Of a DNA stretch of 64,000 bases, positions 20,021 through 32,220 are shown one piece after another. Source of the DNA: Macrothele yani. Lineage: Eukaryota; Arthropoda; Arachnida; Araneae; Macrothelidae. A model generated the notes under the pieces. The model was not told where the DNA came from. It did not search any database and was given only the letters and a program-made list of their open reading frames with translations. The position numbers and the translations under genes are program-made. The stretch lies in contig CM077011.1 in NCBI GenBank assembly GCA_039090855.1, positions 40,629,501 to 40,693,500 of the forward strand, given 5' to 3'. How positions within the stretch are numbered: the first letter of the stretch is position 1; each line of letters begins with the position of its first letter.

Positions 20021-21480
20021 AATTAACAGAAATAAAACGGCGGGTCTTGATATCTCAAGAGAATTATTCTTTCCTTTTTTGTTGATGATGTCGATAACCA
20101 TGCCAACAAAAGTGTAAAGAAGTGCACACGGTGAGGACTATTATGCGGTTAGTCCTTAACGCAGCCATTGCATCCGTCCCCCCCCCACCCTCCCCCGCTA
20201 CCCTCCCTCACCGATAAAGTACTACATCGCACTAAACTTTTATTAAAGCAAGAAATAGTATTGAAAAGCATATGCTAGAATTGTGAACGCAGAAGGCCCA
20301 CTTTTTAAGAGTTCTTAGCGTACTAGACCCCTCCCCTCTCCCCACTGTACGAGACTCTAAGCATGAGCCGTGGAAATGACTTTTGCTAATTGAGTTCCCC
20401 CTTAACAGTAGACGTCAGTTTGTCCAGTTTGAGTGTTTTCCCAGTTAGCACCATCACTGATTGGGTGTAGGAGAACTGGCCATCGGTAAACTGGCCACAA
20501 AAATTTTAACAGGCAGTATAAAAATTGCGTTTTCGACCGCTTCGCGGCGACGTTCCCGGAAGTTGGTTATCTGAATCACATCAAGTTTCCGTAATTTCGT
20601 CTTTTCTTAGTTGCGATTATTAATGTAATCCTTTATAAAAAAAATGTTTATGATCTACAACTGAACAAAACAAAAGATTTCAGGATTTACAAACTGCAAG
20701 TCTGCTTTCGGGGGGAAGGGGGGGGAGGTAACACCAAAAAAGTATAAAATATAAAGATTTTCTGCTCCGATCGGGAGATTTTCAGCATTTACAACCTGCA
20801 AGTCAACGAATTATCTGAGGGCATCTGCTGCTTCAAAAAACCTGTCGGGGGGGGGGGCACACGTGTGCAATGTTATGTTAACCGAAATTTGTTTTGAATT
20901 TTATGGATTTTTACGCTGCCTGAAAATAAACATCTTACCTTTTCTTTCGGTTAAACTTGAAATCAAAAAGGATAAAGAAATATTTTTTTAATAAATAAAA
21001 AAAAATTGCAATGCCCCCTTTAACATTCCTGAGAATTTATAGCGGCAATAAGGTGCACAAAACCCTCTTTTCAAATTTTTACTGTCTGTAGCCGTAACTT
21101 ACGCCGAAAGACCGTTTTCCAAACATAAAATAATGAAAAGTTACTTCTGATTAAATGTGAAACAGGAACGACTTTTTTTTTTTTCGTTAGTATTTAAAAC
21201 AAAATTGCTACAGACTTAGATAATTTGGACATTGTTATAAAGTTTGTAACAAAAAGAAAAAAAAAAAGCTGCAGAAGTTAATTTTACCTGAAACTACGTT
21301 TGTTTGTGTGCTTTCTTAAAGCTTTAGTTTTTAATTTATAGGAAAAATAATTTCATTTATAATTTAATTTAATACGAAAACCAATTATTTCCGATTCTAC
21401 TTTTGGTTTTATACAATTTATTTAAATATGTACCAATAGAAGATATTTTTTTGTTAGAATAGTTCAAGAGACGCCCGTCA
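20021..21480. other. AT-rich stretch without recognised features
   Basis: I see no coding frame of note, only homopolymer runs (C-run near 20180, G-runs near 20715 and 20850, T-run near 21175). No inverted terminal repeats or tRNA-like signals were recognised. Confidence 0.5.
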
Positions 21481-21526
21481 TGGTCAATGCTATGTATATG
21501 CATGTATATCATCTTCATCATCATTG

Positions 21527-22475
21527 TCAACCATTGTCCATCCACTGCTGGAAGAAGTCTCTCCAAGCCTCTTCCCTAACGGTCTCTCTTGTACCAGCCT
21601 CCTTCATGTTACTTCCGCATACTTTCGAATTTCATCCACCCATCTCCCATGTGGTCTTCTTCTGGGTCTTTTTCTGTCCCTTGGAATCCAATGTGAAATT
21701 TCGGCTGTCCATCGATGGTCTGTCCTTCTGGAAATATGTCCAGCCCATTGCCATTTTAGGGATTTAACTCAGATCATGATGTCTTCCACTCTTATCATTT
21801 TTTTGAACCACGAGTTCCTCTTCTTATTTCTCCTGTTTACACCAAGCATGCACCTCTCCATGCTTCTTTGAGTTGTCTGCAGCCTTTGTATATCTCCTTT
21901 AGTTAAGGTCCACGTCTCTTCCCCATACGCAAGCACTGGAAGGATGCATTGATCAAACATTTTTCTTTTAAGACATAATGGCATATTGCTCTTGAAAATT
22001 ATGCTGTTTCTTCCAAAAGCTCTCCAGGCAAGTTTTATACGCCGATTAATTTCTTCATCAATGTGACCCTCACTTGATATCTGCTGTCCAAGATAAGAGT
22101 ACGTGTCTCTTATCACCAGCTTTTCTCCATTAATCGATAAATCTTCATTTTTTTTAAAAGCATTGAACATCACTTTTGTCTTCTGAAAGTTCATTTTTAA
22201 TCCCACTTCTTTACTCTTGTCAGCAAGTTCTTGGATCATACTCTGCAGCTCCGATGGTGATGTTGCAAAAATGACTACGTCATCAGCAAAACGAAGGTGA
22301 GTTAGATAATCTCCATTAATCTTTATCCCTTTGTTTTCCCAGTTCAGTGATTGAAAGACATTTTCCAATGTGGCATTAAAGAGCTTCGGAGATATGGTGT
22401 CACCTTGTCTCACTCCCTTTCCAATTTTTATGTGTGTTGTATTTTCAAACAGCCGAATCTTTGCACTTGCATTAT
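21527..22475 (-). pseudogene. RTE-type LINE reverse transcriptase, copy 1 (5'-truncated)
   Basis: The minus strand from 22413 reads MRQGDTISPKLFNATLENVF (RT motif 4 region), LRFADDVVIFA (catalytic FADD), GLKMNFQKTKVM and YLGQQIS, then the C-terminal region NMPLCLKRKMFDQCILPVLA and MERCMLGVNRR. The frame breaks near 21769; shifted frames carry the remaining C-terminus to QQWMDNG and a stop at 21527. GAT/ATC-rich simple sequence follows, as in the other copies. Everything upstream of motif 4 is missing, cut off at a (TA)n run, which is typical 5' truncation. Confidence 0.9.
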
Positions 22476-22494
22476 ATATATATATATATATATA
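22476..22494. repeat. (TA)n microsatellite
   Basis: This TA run is the junction between the truncated LINE copy 1 and the fold-back element. Similar (TA)n runs mark junctions at 23908, 27103, 27586, 34360, 37998, 42988 and 47787. Confidence 0.9.
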
Positions 22495-23820
22495 AAGTCA
22501 AATTCTCTACAACTCCAACCAAGAACGTCCCGTAGAAATCCCTGAATCCCACTAAATTAACACACCCAAACTAAAACTAAAACTCTCACAATTCACATAC
22601 AACAATAATAAAAATAATAATTTTAAACACTTGGGGTCGGGGACCGGGAGTCACTCATCAATGAAAGACTCCCCGGCCCCCGAATCCTGGTTCAGGTTTC
22701 ATGCAGGTGTCTTTGAAATATGTGATTTCCGAAACAAGGGTTAATTTTGTTTTTCTTTTTTTAGTGTTATAAACCTGGTCTTCGCTACCTGAACCAACAG
22801 CACAGAACTTAAATACAAAAACTTACCTGAAATGAAACAACTGTAAACCTTAGAGCTCCATTGAACGCCAATCCCAGACATAGCTTGAATGTTTGTAAGT
22901 AACCATATGATGTCCTATGGCGACCTCTGTCGGAATTCACAAAACACTGTAACGAAAATTAATTGTTTTTGTGTTTTAATGGATGTCAGTAAATATTAGG
23001 TTAAATGCTCCGGGGCGACTCGGAGGAAGATATTTTCAATTGAAGCCCGAAGAAAAATTAGTCCAAAGCTTAAAAGGTAGTAATGTTACATAGTCTGATT
23101 TTATAAGATTTTCCCGAATTAAAATATATCAGTAATTTTTCGAAATGAAATAAACAATATTTTAACGGATAATTATTTTTTTAAAAAGAAGAAAAAAGTA
23201 TTTTTAATTGCTTTGTGGTATTGGGCCGATTATTGCATATTCTTGTGATTCTGAGGAATTGGGAAATAATAATATTTCTAAGTACGTGTTTAGAGACACT
23301 GGAATACCAGCTACTTAAAACATTGGTATCAGAACTAAAATGTGTTCTCTTATCGAAAAGATCCAGAATGATACCCTGACTCCATATTTTGCATGATATG
23401 GAGGGGATGTGTTAGGATCGAAGGTTAGATTTATTGGAGTTCAGTGGAATTGTAAAGTTTAAAGTTATTTCATTTCAGGTAAGCTTTTGTATTTCTGTTC
23501 TGTGTTGTTGGTTCAGGTAAGGAAGGCCAGGTGCATAACACTAAAGTAAAAAAAATTAACCCTTGTTTCGGAAATCACATATTTCAAAGACACCTGCATG
23601 AAACCTGAACCAGGGTTCGGGTGCCGGGGAGTCTTTCCCTGATGAGTGGCTCCCGATACCGACCCCAAAGTGTTTAAAATTATTATGTTTAAAATTATTA
23701 TTTTTATTATTGTTGTATGTCAATTGTGAGAGCTTTAGTTTTAGTTTGCGTGTTTTAATTTAGTGGGATTCAGGGATTTCTACGGGAAGTTCTTGGTGGA
23801 AGGTGTAGAGAATTTGACTT
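22495..23820. mobile_element. Long fold-back element with ~380-bp inverted arms
   Basis: The arms 22495-22880 and 23435-23820 are near-identical reverse complements. Both begin at their outer ends with AAGTCAAATTCTCTACA and share CCGTAGAAATCCCTGAATCC, TGGTTCAGGTTTCATGCAGG and CGAAACAAGGGTTAATTTT. The spacer is ~550 bp, AT-rich and non-coding. Both outer ends abut TATA sequence. Each arm also contains a smaller GGGAGTC / GACTCCC-type hairpin. The element resembles fold-back DNA transposons or large MITEs; no transposase is present. If transcribed it would form a long dsRNA. Confidence 0.85.
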
Positions 23821-23904
23821 ATATACTCCACCAGTGGTTCTTGCTGCAGCGCGCAGTTCCCAGATGAGTCGGGCAACTTGGTAGTACACCTTTAAAAGAT
23901 GTTA

Positions 23905-26900
23905 TATACATATATATATATATCATCATCATCATCATTGTCAACCATTATCAATCCACTGCTGGACGAAGGTCTCCCCAAGTTTCCTCCACAACGGTCT
24001 GTCTTGTGCCAGTCTCCTCCATGTCACTCCCGCATATTTACGAATTTCATCCACCCATCTCCCATGTGGTCTTTTTCTGGGTCTTTTCCTGTCCCTTGGA
24101 ATCCAATCTAAAATTTCGGCTGTCCATCTATGGTCTGTCCTTCTGGCAGTATGTCCAGCCCATTGCCATTTCAGAGATTTTACTCTGATCATGATGTCTT
24201 CCACTCTCGTCATTTTTCGGATCCACGAGTTCCTCTTCTTATCTCTCCTGGTTATACCAAGCATGCACCTCTCCATGCTTTTTTGAGTTGTCTGCAGCCT
24301 TTGTATGTCTCTTTTAGTTAAGGTCCACGTCTCTGCACCATACGTAAGCACTGGAAGGATGCATTGATCAAACACTTTTCTTTTAAGACATAATGGCATA
24401 TTGCTCTTGAAAATTATGCTGTTTCTTCCAAAAGCTCTCCAGGCAAGTTTTGTACGCCGATTAATTTCTTCATCAATGTGACCCTCACTTTGATATCTGC
24501 TGTCCAAGATAAACATACGTGTCTGTTATCTCCAGTTTTTCTCCATCAATCGATAAATCTTCATTTCTTGTAAAAGCATTGAACATCACTTTTGTCTTCT
24601 GAAAGTTCATTTTTAATCCCACTTCTTTACTCTTGTCAGCAAGTTCCTGGATCATACTCTGCAGCTCTGATGGGGTAGTTGCAAAAATGACTATGTCATC
24701 AGCAAAACGAAGGTGGGTTAGATAATCTCCATTAATCTTTATCCCTTTGTTTTCCCAGTTCAGTGATTGAAAGACATTTTCCAATGTGGCATTAAAGAGC
24801 TTCGGAGATATGGTGTCACCTTGTCTCACTCCCTTTCCAATTTTTATGTGTGTTGTATTTTCAAACAGCCGAATCTTTGCACTTGCATTTTCATAGATGT
24901 TATTAATAATATTAATGTATGCATCTTCAATACCGCAGGATTTCAGAGCCGTGGTAACTGCTGATGGTTTCACCGAATCAAAGGCTTTTTCATAATCGAT
25001 AAAAGCCATGCACAATGGAAGTTCATATTCCCTCGCTCTTTCAATTAGTTCTCTCAGTACGTGGATATGATCTATTGTGCTGTAGCCACTCCTGAATCCA
25101 GCTTGTTCTCTCGGTTGAGCCATGTCCAGTGTTACCTTCAAGCGGTGTGAAAGAACTTTAGTGAAGATTTTATAAACCACTGATAGGAGGCTGATAGGTC
25201 TGTAGTTCCTGAGGTCCTCAATGTCACCTTTTATGTAGCAGGATCATTGTAGCATTGTTCCAATCCTCAGGAATCTTCCCTTCATTAAGGCATCGAGTGA
25301 AAATTTGGGCGAGTACTGTTTCAATTTCTCCACTTGCTTCTTGTATGATGTCTATAGTAATTCCATCTTCTCCTGGAGCTTTCCCCCGCTTCATGTTCTT
25401 GATTGCATGAGCAACTTCTGCTGGGAGGACTGGAAGAACTCTGGTACCTTTCATGATGTCTGGAGTACATGTATCATCCCTTTCGTATAATTTGGAGTAG
25501 AAATCTTTCCTCTTGTCAAAATTTCGCCTCTATTTCTTGTTATAGAACCATCTTCTTTTCTCAGAGCCATAATCTGTTTTCTTCCCTTACTGAGATGTCC
25601 CTTTGCTATCTTTAGGCTTTGGTTGTTTTCAATTGCTTTCCTCACTAGCTCACAGTTGAATTTCCTTACGTCTTCAGTGATACTTTTTCGTGCTGTCTTG
25701 CATAGCTCTATATATTCCACTTTGGAAGTCACATCTTCTTTAGTTGTCCTCATCTCTCTTCTTTTTTGCATCAACATTTTGGTTTTTCCTGATAATTTGT
25801 TTACATGCAACTTGTTCTTAGACCCAGCTAATTTTGTTGCTGTTTCCATAAGAGCTTTGGTTACTTTTCTGTTAACTTCCGAAATATCCACTTCTTCCGA
25901 TGTTAGGCCTTCTAAAGCAGAGAATCTGTTCTTCAGTTCCAACTTGAAAGTATTATGGTGTTTTTAAGGTTGGTTATGTCAATACGTTTTGTTTCTCTTA
26001 TGAGCTTGCCACGTTCCAGTTTAGTGTTGAGGTGCATCTTACATCTCACCAATCTATGGTCACTACCTGTGTTGAACTTGTTTAGCACACTGCAGTCTTC
26101 TATGACGAATTTTTTGTTACACATAATAAAATCAATTTCACTTGTCGTCCCAATTGGATGTTTCCATGTCCATTTCCTGTGTGGCTTTTTCTTGGAGAAG
26201 GAGTTCAAGATGAAAAACCCTTCTGCCTCTGCAAACTCAACGAGAGTATTTCCACGCTGGTTTCTGTTGCCGTGACCGAATTTACCTACTGAAGTTTCAT
26301 TCTGTTGCCGGTGCCCTATTTTTGCATTGAAATCTCCCATAATTATCTTCAAGTGCTGCTTACCTTTATTATTTAGATGACGAATTTCCTCATAAAATTC
26401 TTCAATTTCTTCTTCAGGATGACTTGTGGTGGGTGCATAAGTTTGAATAATCTGAGCCTGGTATCTTCTCGATAGTTGGATAACGAGTCGTGCAGCTCTG
26501 TCAGAGGAACTTTCAACTTCTACCACTTTATCCTTCAGTTTCTTGTTTATTATAAATCCAACACCACTAGTTCTGCCAGTATCTGTCCCACGATAATAGA
26601 AGAGATGTCCACTTTTCAGTTCAATGAGATCTTCTCCTTTTCTCCTTACCTCACTTAGCCCGACGATGTCCCACTTGATCCTTTGTAGTTCCTCTTCCAA
26701 TTCAAGAAGCCTTGAATCAGAAGATAGGGAGCGTCCGTTGTAGGTAGCCAAGGTCAGCATCAAATGGCAGCCTAGTCCGGTCCTCCGGGGATTCTTAGCA
26801 CCCTCTGCCTTCATGTCGCACTGGCCGCTGCCTTGGCCAGGTACATTCCAACTGCCGGAGACTGAGGGCCAAGATTTAAGTTGTAGAGTCATTTTGGAGG

Positions 26901-27100
26901 TGTTTGGCCATAACTCACCACGCTGGCCAAGCGGGTTGGTGAGTGTGGGATAGCATTTCCTCTGATCCCGATGGTATAGTTATACCGCTATTTGCGGTCG
27001 TCAGAGCCCTTTAGTGGGAACAGGATGCACCACGAGAAGGCGGGGTTGACATTTGTCAAGGAGAGGCTGTGATGTTACGCATCACCTGACCTTACATCCC
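23905..27100 (-). mobile_element. RTE-type LINE, copy 2 (near full length)
   Basis: The copy spans a ~200-bp 5' leader, an endonuclease domain, a reverse transcriptase domain, and a 3' end of (ATG/ATC)n simple repeat next to (TA)n. (TA)n runs lie at both borders (23908-23921 and 27103-27127). The leader contains a palindrome ACCGCTATTTGCGGT (26984-26998). Three other, shorter copies of the same family are in the window. Confidence 0.9.
23941..26892 (-). pseudogene. RTE LINE endonuclease-reverse transcriptase polyprotein, copy 2, disrupted
   Basis: Minus strand, start near 26892. The endonuclease domain (26892-25933) shows TYNGRSL, GLSEVRRKGE, YAPTT, MGDFNAKIG and a terminal SDHRLVRC, the metal-binding and catalytic blocks of APE-type endonucleases. 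After a frameshift near 25940 a linker follows (LKNRFSALEG, KTKMLMQKRREM), then AEVAHAIKNMKRGKAPGEDG at 25454. The RT core (25180-24485) shows GFRSGYSTIDHI, AFIDYEKAFDSV, VRQGDTISPKLF and LRFADDIVIFA. The C-terminal region (24516-23941) includes GHTARRTDHRW and ends ETFVQQWIDNG. The role would be target-primed reverse transcription of its own RNA. At least four frameshifts or stops (near 25940, 25500, 25220 and 24500) disable it. Confidence 0.93.
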
Positions 27101-27606
27101 ATATATATATATATATATATATATATATTCTATAAAGAAGATACCTAAGCAAAAAAATACATATATAATTTTGACTCACACCTAATACAACATAGAAAAG
27201 GTTATGTATCTACCTGTGTGAGTAAAAGGAGAAAAGATAAAAAAATAAAATAAAACAACTGAATGTAGAAGGTGTCGAGAATACTGAGCCTTGGCTTTAT
27301 CAAGGACCAGCAAAAACTCTGCATTTTCTCACTTCCACAAAGACCTAGTTGGAAATGGGTTTCTGCAAGGCCATAGATGCAAGTAACATTCCCACCTAAA
27401 ATAGTTAAAAAATATATATATATAAGTCATGTCCTCCGTAGAGTAGCATGACCTAGCACTAGTTAACAATTTCGCTTGCATCCATTAACCTTCATGGCCC
27501 GACCCATGCTCTTCATCTGTTACTATTACACAGAGAGAAGAAGATTAAAGAGAACTCAAGCCTTAGTCTTCAGTTTTGCTCTTAAGTATATATATATATA
27601 TATATA
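27101..27606. other. Spacer with three (TA)n runs
   Basis: AT-rich sequence between the LINE leader and the Tc1-B element, with TA runs at 27103-27127, 27412-27424 and 27586-27606. The short frame at 27476-27658 overlaps a TA run and has no likeness to known proteins. Confidence 0.6.
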
Positions 27607-29143
27607 TACTGCTGGACAATTGCTAAGGACGGATCATAAACGGCTGTATAGCGCATAAAAAAGTAAGTGTGGTTGGATGCCAAGTGAAATAAAATAATGT
27701 CAGAATGCCAGGACATTACAAGAAAGACAATTTATTGTGCTTTGAAATCCAGAAGACTTTGGAACGTGTTCAAGGGACAAATAGGCCATTTTGTGCAGAA
27801 TACGTAAACGTGAAAAAAATGCAATTACCCTCCGCAGGCATTCCGGCGTAAGATGTAAATACGGGATATGGCCACCATGGAGAGCGATGCAAGATTCCAC
27901 ACGTCGTGTCATGCTTTGCACAACATTATCAAGCAGCTGTTGGGGTAATTTATCCCATTCCTCTGTCAGTGCACGGATGAGGGTGTCCTTGTTTATTGGA
28001 GGGCATTGGCGACCAGCAAGACTCCTCCCCAAAGCATCCCACACATTTTCAATGGGATTCAGATCTGGAGAACGTGCGGGCCATACGAGGCGTTGAATCT
28101 CTCTCCTCTCAAGACACTCCTGGACAGCGACTGTTCGACGACATGTTGCGTTGTCGTCCATGAAAATGAATCTATCACTGACAGCACTACGGAACATGCA
28201 AACATGAGGTAGCAGAACATCATTAATGTATCGTTGGCCAGTCATAGTCCCAGCTGGAAGCACATAGAGGGACGTACGGCCATTGATCATGATGCCAGCC
28301 CATACCATGACACTACATGTCGGATATTGGTCCCTTTCCTGTATGTTTGCTGGACAATATGCAGTACCACTATCACGCCAGATCAGTTGTCGTCGACAAT
28401 CAGACGATAGACTGTACTCTCATCTGAGAAGAGGACAGCAGACCAGTCGTTATCAGTCCAATTGCGATGTTGATGGCACCATTGCAAACGGGCGATACGG
28501 TGACGTCTGGACAATGGGATGCACACAACAGGACGGCGGGCGTATAGTCCTCCTTCATGCAAACGTCTGGCGACAGTTTTTCGGGAGGTCCGCTTGCCAG
28601 TAGCAGCCATAAACTGATTTGCTACTTCACTAGGTGTGCTGCGCCGGTGTCTTTTTGTTGATAGCACTATGTACCGATCTTCTGCAGGTGTCGTACTGCG
28701 AACACGACCTCCGCCGTGACGTTTACTACACTCTCCATTTGTTTAAAATGATTTCCAAAGCCTTGAAACAACACTGTGGCTGACGTCGAACTCCCTGGCA
28801 ACATCCGTTATTTTTCGCCCTTCTTCAATCTTGCCAATAGTACGGCCACGCGTAAAATCCTCTAGGTGATGTCGGGAAGACATACTGAAAATTGCAAGTT
28901 CGTCAATTGATTCTTTCCCTTTCAACTTTGCGTTTGACCAACAACGGTCAATACGCGTCAAATCCTTTATATCTCTTATCAGCGCTATGACGTCACGAAC
29001 AAGTTCGGCAATCCGAAATTTGCATACGCACAACACGTCTTACTGTATTCCGCACTCATGGTAATTTTCATATTTTCCTGCCTTCCATTTTTTGGTTGCT
29101 ATCGTTGCTATTGTCATCCGTCCTTAGCAATTGTCCGGCAGTG
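27607..29143 (-). mobile_element. Tc1-like family B (full length)
   Basis: The termini are TACTGCTGGACAATTGCTAA on the left and, in reverse complement on the right, CACTGCCGGACAATTGCTAA, both followed by GGACGGA. TATA runs lie at both flanks. The length is ~1537 bp. The element sits between LINE copy 2 and the 5'-truncated LINE copy 3. Confidence 0.9.
27700..28883 (-). pseudogene. Tc1 family B transposase, frameshifted
   Basis: Minus strand from the ATG at 28883: MSSRHHLEDFTRGRTIGKIE and VAREFDVSHSVVSRLWKSF form the first helix-turn-helix. The frame stops near 28743. A second frame (28667-28383) gives VANQFMAATGKRTSRKTVAR and VLFSDESTVYRL with the first catalytic aspartate. A third (28308-27700) gives MVWAGIM, FIFMDDNATCRRTVAV (second aspartate) and WPARSPDLNPIENVWDALGR (glutamate, DD34E), and runs on past GGHIPYL into non-conserved sequence because the usual stop after PY is lost. 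Two frameshifts disable it. Confidence 0.92.
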
Positions 29144-29149
29144 TATATA

Positions 29150-29772
29150 TACGTACACAAGGGATAGAGATTAATGGAGATTATCTAACTCACCTTCGTT
29201 TTGCTGATGACGTAGTCATTTTTGCAACAACACCATCAGAGCTGCAGAGTATGATCCAGGAACTTGCTGACAAGAGTAAAGAACTGGGATTAAAAATGAA
29301 CTCTCAGAAGACAAAAGTGATGTACAATGCTTTTACAAAAAATGAAGATTTATCGATTGATGGGGAAAAGCTGGAGATAACCAATACCTATATTTACCTT
29401 GGACAGCAGATATCGGGTGATTGTCACACTGATGAAGAAATTAATCGGCGTATAAAACTTGCCTGGAGAGCTTTTGGAAGAAACACTATAATTTTCAAGA
29501 GCAATATGCCATTATGTCTTAAAAGAAAAGTGTTTGATCAATGCATCCTTCGAGTGCTTATGTATGGTGCAGAGATGTGGACCTTAACTAAAAGAGACAT
29601 ACAAAGACTGCAGACAACTCAAAGAGGCAGGGAGAGATGCACGCTTGGTGTAACCAGGAGAGATAAGAAGAGGAACTCGTGGATCAGAAAAATGAGTGGA
29701 AGACAGACACTATGATCAGAGTAAAATCCCTAAAATGGCAATGGGCTGGACATATTTCCAGAAGGACAGAAC
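29150..29772 (+). pseudogene. RTE-type LINE, copy 3, upstream half
   Basis: The plus strand from ~29160 reads GIEINGDYLTHLRFADDVVI (the catalytic FADD), GLKMNSQKTKVM, YLGQQIS, then MPLCLKRKVFDQCILRVL and MERCMLG-like sequence. The LINE is cut at 29772 within the region encoding the RRTD block and resumes at 34148 with ERRWTADILDWIPRDRK-like sequence. The copy is 5'-truncated at (TA)n next to Tc1-B. Confidence 0.9.
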
Positions 29773-30639
29773 TGTCATGGCGAAAATTTTAACCTCTGGT
29801 GAATTTCGGAAAGACCTGATCAATATTTCTGTTGGTTTATCGGAGATTAATTAATGCAAAAATTTTCTTCCATGACATACGTTAGAAGAAAATTCCTGGT
29901 TGAAAGGCAGGGGAATTCATGCGCAAAATTCGCTTGTCTTAATCACAACCAGGAAAACAAAATTTCATGTTGGAGAAAGAAAAAAAAAAGAGAAAAAGAA
30001 TAATATTTGATTTAAACTGACTTAGGGGTTTTGAAAATAATTATTTTATCTGTTCTTTTATCGCGATAGGAAAAGGCGAGTAGGTGTGCACCTCAGAGAA
30101 TCAAAATTAATTTTAGTTTAACATCACGGAACGAGAGAAAAAGAAAATTAAAATTAGTGATTTTCTGCAAAGCAAGAATTCGCCATTTTGCGTTCCTGTT
30201 TCCAAACGTCGAGAAAAAGTCGCCAAAAGTGTAACGTCTTTTCGTCTTTTAGGGTAAGGAATTCAGCAACAGAATCTATTTTTAGACCTCAGGGTCAAAA
30301 AGAGCTTGGTCTACACGTATGAAGGTCAGAGGTCACTCGAGGCGTGGGAGTGAAGATTCCGTTGGGAAGCCGTGAGTTGCTAGGCTGAAGTTTCGACCAA
30401 TGAGAGGGGTCAGCGGTTTCAAGCACCCCAGAGTTTTATCCGTTGAGAGTCACTTTTGTTCTGGACTTCTTGCTGGCCGTCAGAGAAAGAGAGGACGGCG
30501 GAGTTTTTTTCTCCTCGCCTTTTGGCGGGAGAGAACCACAGGAAAAAAAAGTGGTTTCTTCTTGACTGCCTTTGCTGACCACCAGTCCACCACAAGGGGA
30601 CACTCTGGATCTGGGCTGCCTATTGAAAATTTTGACGAT

Positions 30640-30905
30640 GTAGAACGCAGTTAAAGCGGCATTCCGCCGGCCGGGAACCTCGCCCTGAGGAACAAAATGG
30701 CGGCAGGCTGGGACAATGTCGTTAAGGAAAAGTTCTTGGCTGAAAGGGGGACATGCCTTCTACCTTATGGAAATTCCGGAAAGAGTGGGCCCAGCCTCTA
30801 CAGCTTCACCCTCGGCTGCTACTCCGAAAAGGAGGCCTGCCTCAAAGGCCGAAGATAAATAAAGGTTCCATCTCATCCCGAAGTTTCGAAAATGGTGACC
30901 TCGGC
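30640..30905 (+). promoter_or_regulatory. Candidate LTR 3' end, polyadenylation signal and primer-binding site
   Basis: A GC-rich tract (30650-30850) leads to AATAAAGG (30858-30865) and then TGGTGACCTCGG (30893-30904). In Ty3/Gypsy elements of the CsRn1 type a TGGTGACC-type primer site directly follows the LTR. The match is by eye and no gag follows, so it is tentative. Confidence 0.35.
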
Positions 30906-32050
30906 TATTAACCGTTTAAGGAAGGGAACTGGGAGGAAGAAAAGAAAGAAATAATAACGAGACTGTGGTTGTGCCAGGACTGTAAACAGTGGTGAAAGCA
31001 AAAAAAAAAAAAAAGAAAAAAAAAGAATGCCAGCTCGAAGGTAATGGTTTTAGTTCATATCTTTCTGTATTGATATATAACATCCCACGCAGGGTGCCTA
31101 AACTTCGAGCTGAGCATAAGAAAAAAAAAGAAAAAGAGCAAGTTTTTTTTTGCCTCTGATTTTGGCTGTGTCGTCGTTCAGCTTTCAAAATTAAAATTTA
31201 TTAGTTACTCAGGTATGAATTCAGAAAAAGAAAGAAAGAAAAAAAAAGAGAGGGGAGTTGAAAATGCTTTCATTTATGTTTTGTTTTTTTTGTGTTGTCA
31301 TGTCTGGTATTTTAGCAACTTCCCAGGCCAGTAAATTTTGATGTATCGGAAAAATTTGATTTAATGTTTGGGCACAGTAAATTTTGGTGCATCGATAATA
31401 GTTTAGTTGGGCATGTGATAATTGAAAAGCAGTGTTATTGTGATGTCGTGGGTGATAAAATAATAGTAAACATTTCTCTCTAGTCTTTTACAGCGTTGAG
31501 TTATTTTTTTTTATGAGTGAAGATAAATTATGGGATGATTTATATTGGAATTTTGGGAACATATTATAGTGTGATGAAATTGGAAACCTAAAGTGCTGTT
31601 TACATTCTTGGAGTGTTGAGTGTCGAAATTAAGATGGTAGGTGTGTTATTTGAGGACCAGTATTTTACATGCTCCAGATGAGTGTTAATCTCCCATTGGA
31701 AAGGGGTGATCTTAGGGCAAGCAGGGAACTTGTCCTAGGGCAGAGGGCTCTGAGTAGGGAATTTTCACCAGGATGCGATATGTGCAGAATAGAAGTTAAA
31801 GTATTTTTTGTTCTCAAGTTTAGTATTTCACAAAAAGAATGAACATCATGGGTTGAGAAGACACACTTTTGCTCACCAGTTCCAGTATTAATTGTTCTTT
31901 TCTTTGGCCTAAATTTTCTTGTTTTTACAAAAAGAGTCTAAAATGTAATTGTAATTTTCAATAAGGTGAAAATATTTAGTGGGTTATGTAAATGGTCAGT
32001 GTTATTGTCTGAAGTGGACCTGCGCATTGCCATGGTGCAGAAGAATTTCC
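30906..32050. other. Interior of the insertion, no coding sequence recognised
   Basis: A-rich and AT-rich, with A-runs near 31000-31020 and 31230-31250. The minus frame 30916-31188 is low-complexity and not credible. Confidence 0.5.
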
Positions 32051-32054
32051 TTGC

Positions 32055-32220
32055 TAGTGATTTTTCCTGGGATATATGTGGATATTGAGATAAGTGATTT
32101 TTCCTGGGATATATGTGGATATTGAGATAAGTGATTTTTCCTGGGATATATGTGGATATTGTGATTTAGGATTTCTTGGGATATATAGAGAGATAAGTGA
32201 ATTTTTCCTGGGATATAGTT
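32055..32220 (+). repeat. 37-bp tandem repeat
   Basis: AGTGATTTTTCCTGGGATAT begins at 32056, 32093 and 32130, followed by two more diverged units to 32220. The overlapping frame 32094-32336 is a product of the repeat. Confidence 0.85.

Noticed and set aside
23324..23333. TGGTATCAGA, like an initiator-Met tRNA primer site of Copia elements, in the spacer of the fold-back
   Set aside because: No LTR ends before it and no gag-pol follows; a 10-base match may be chance.
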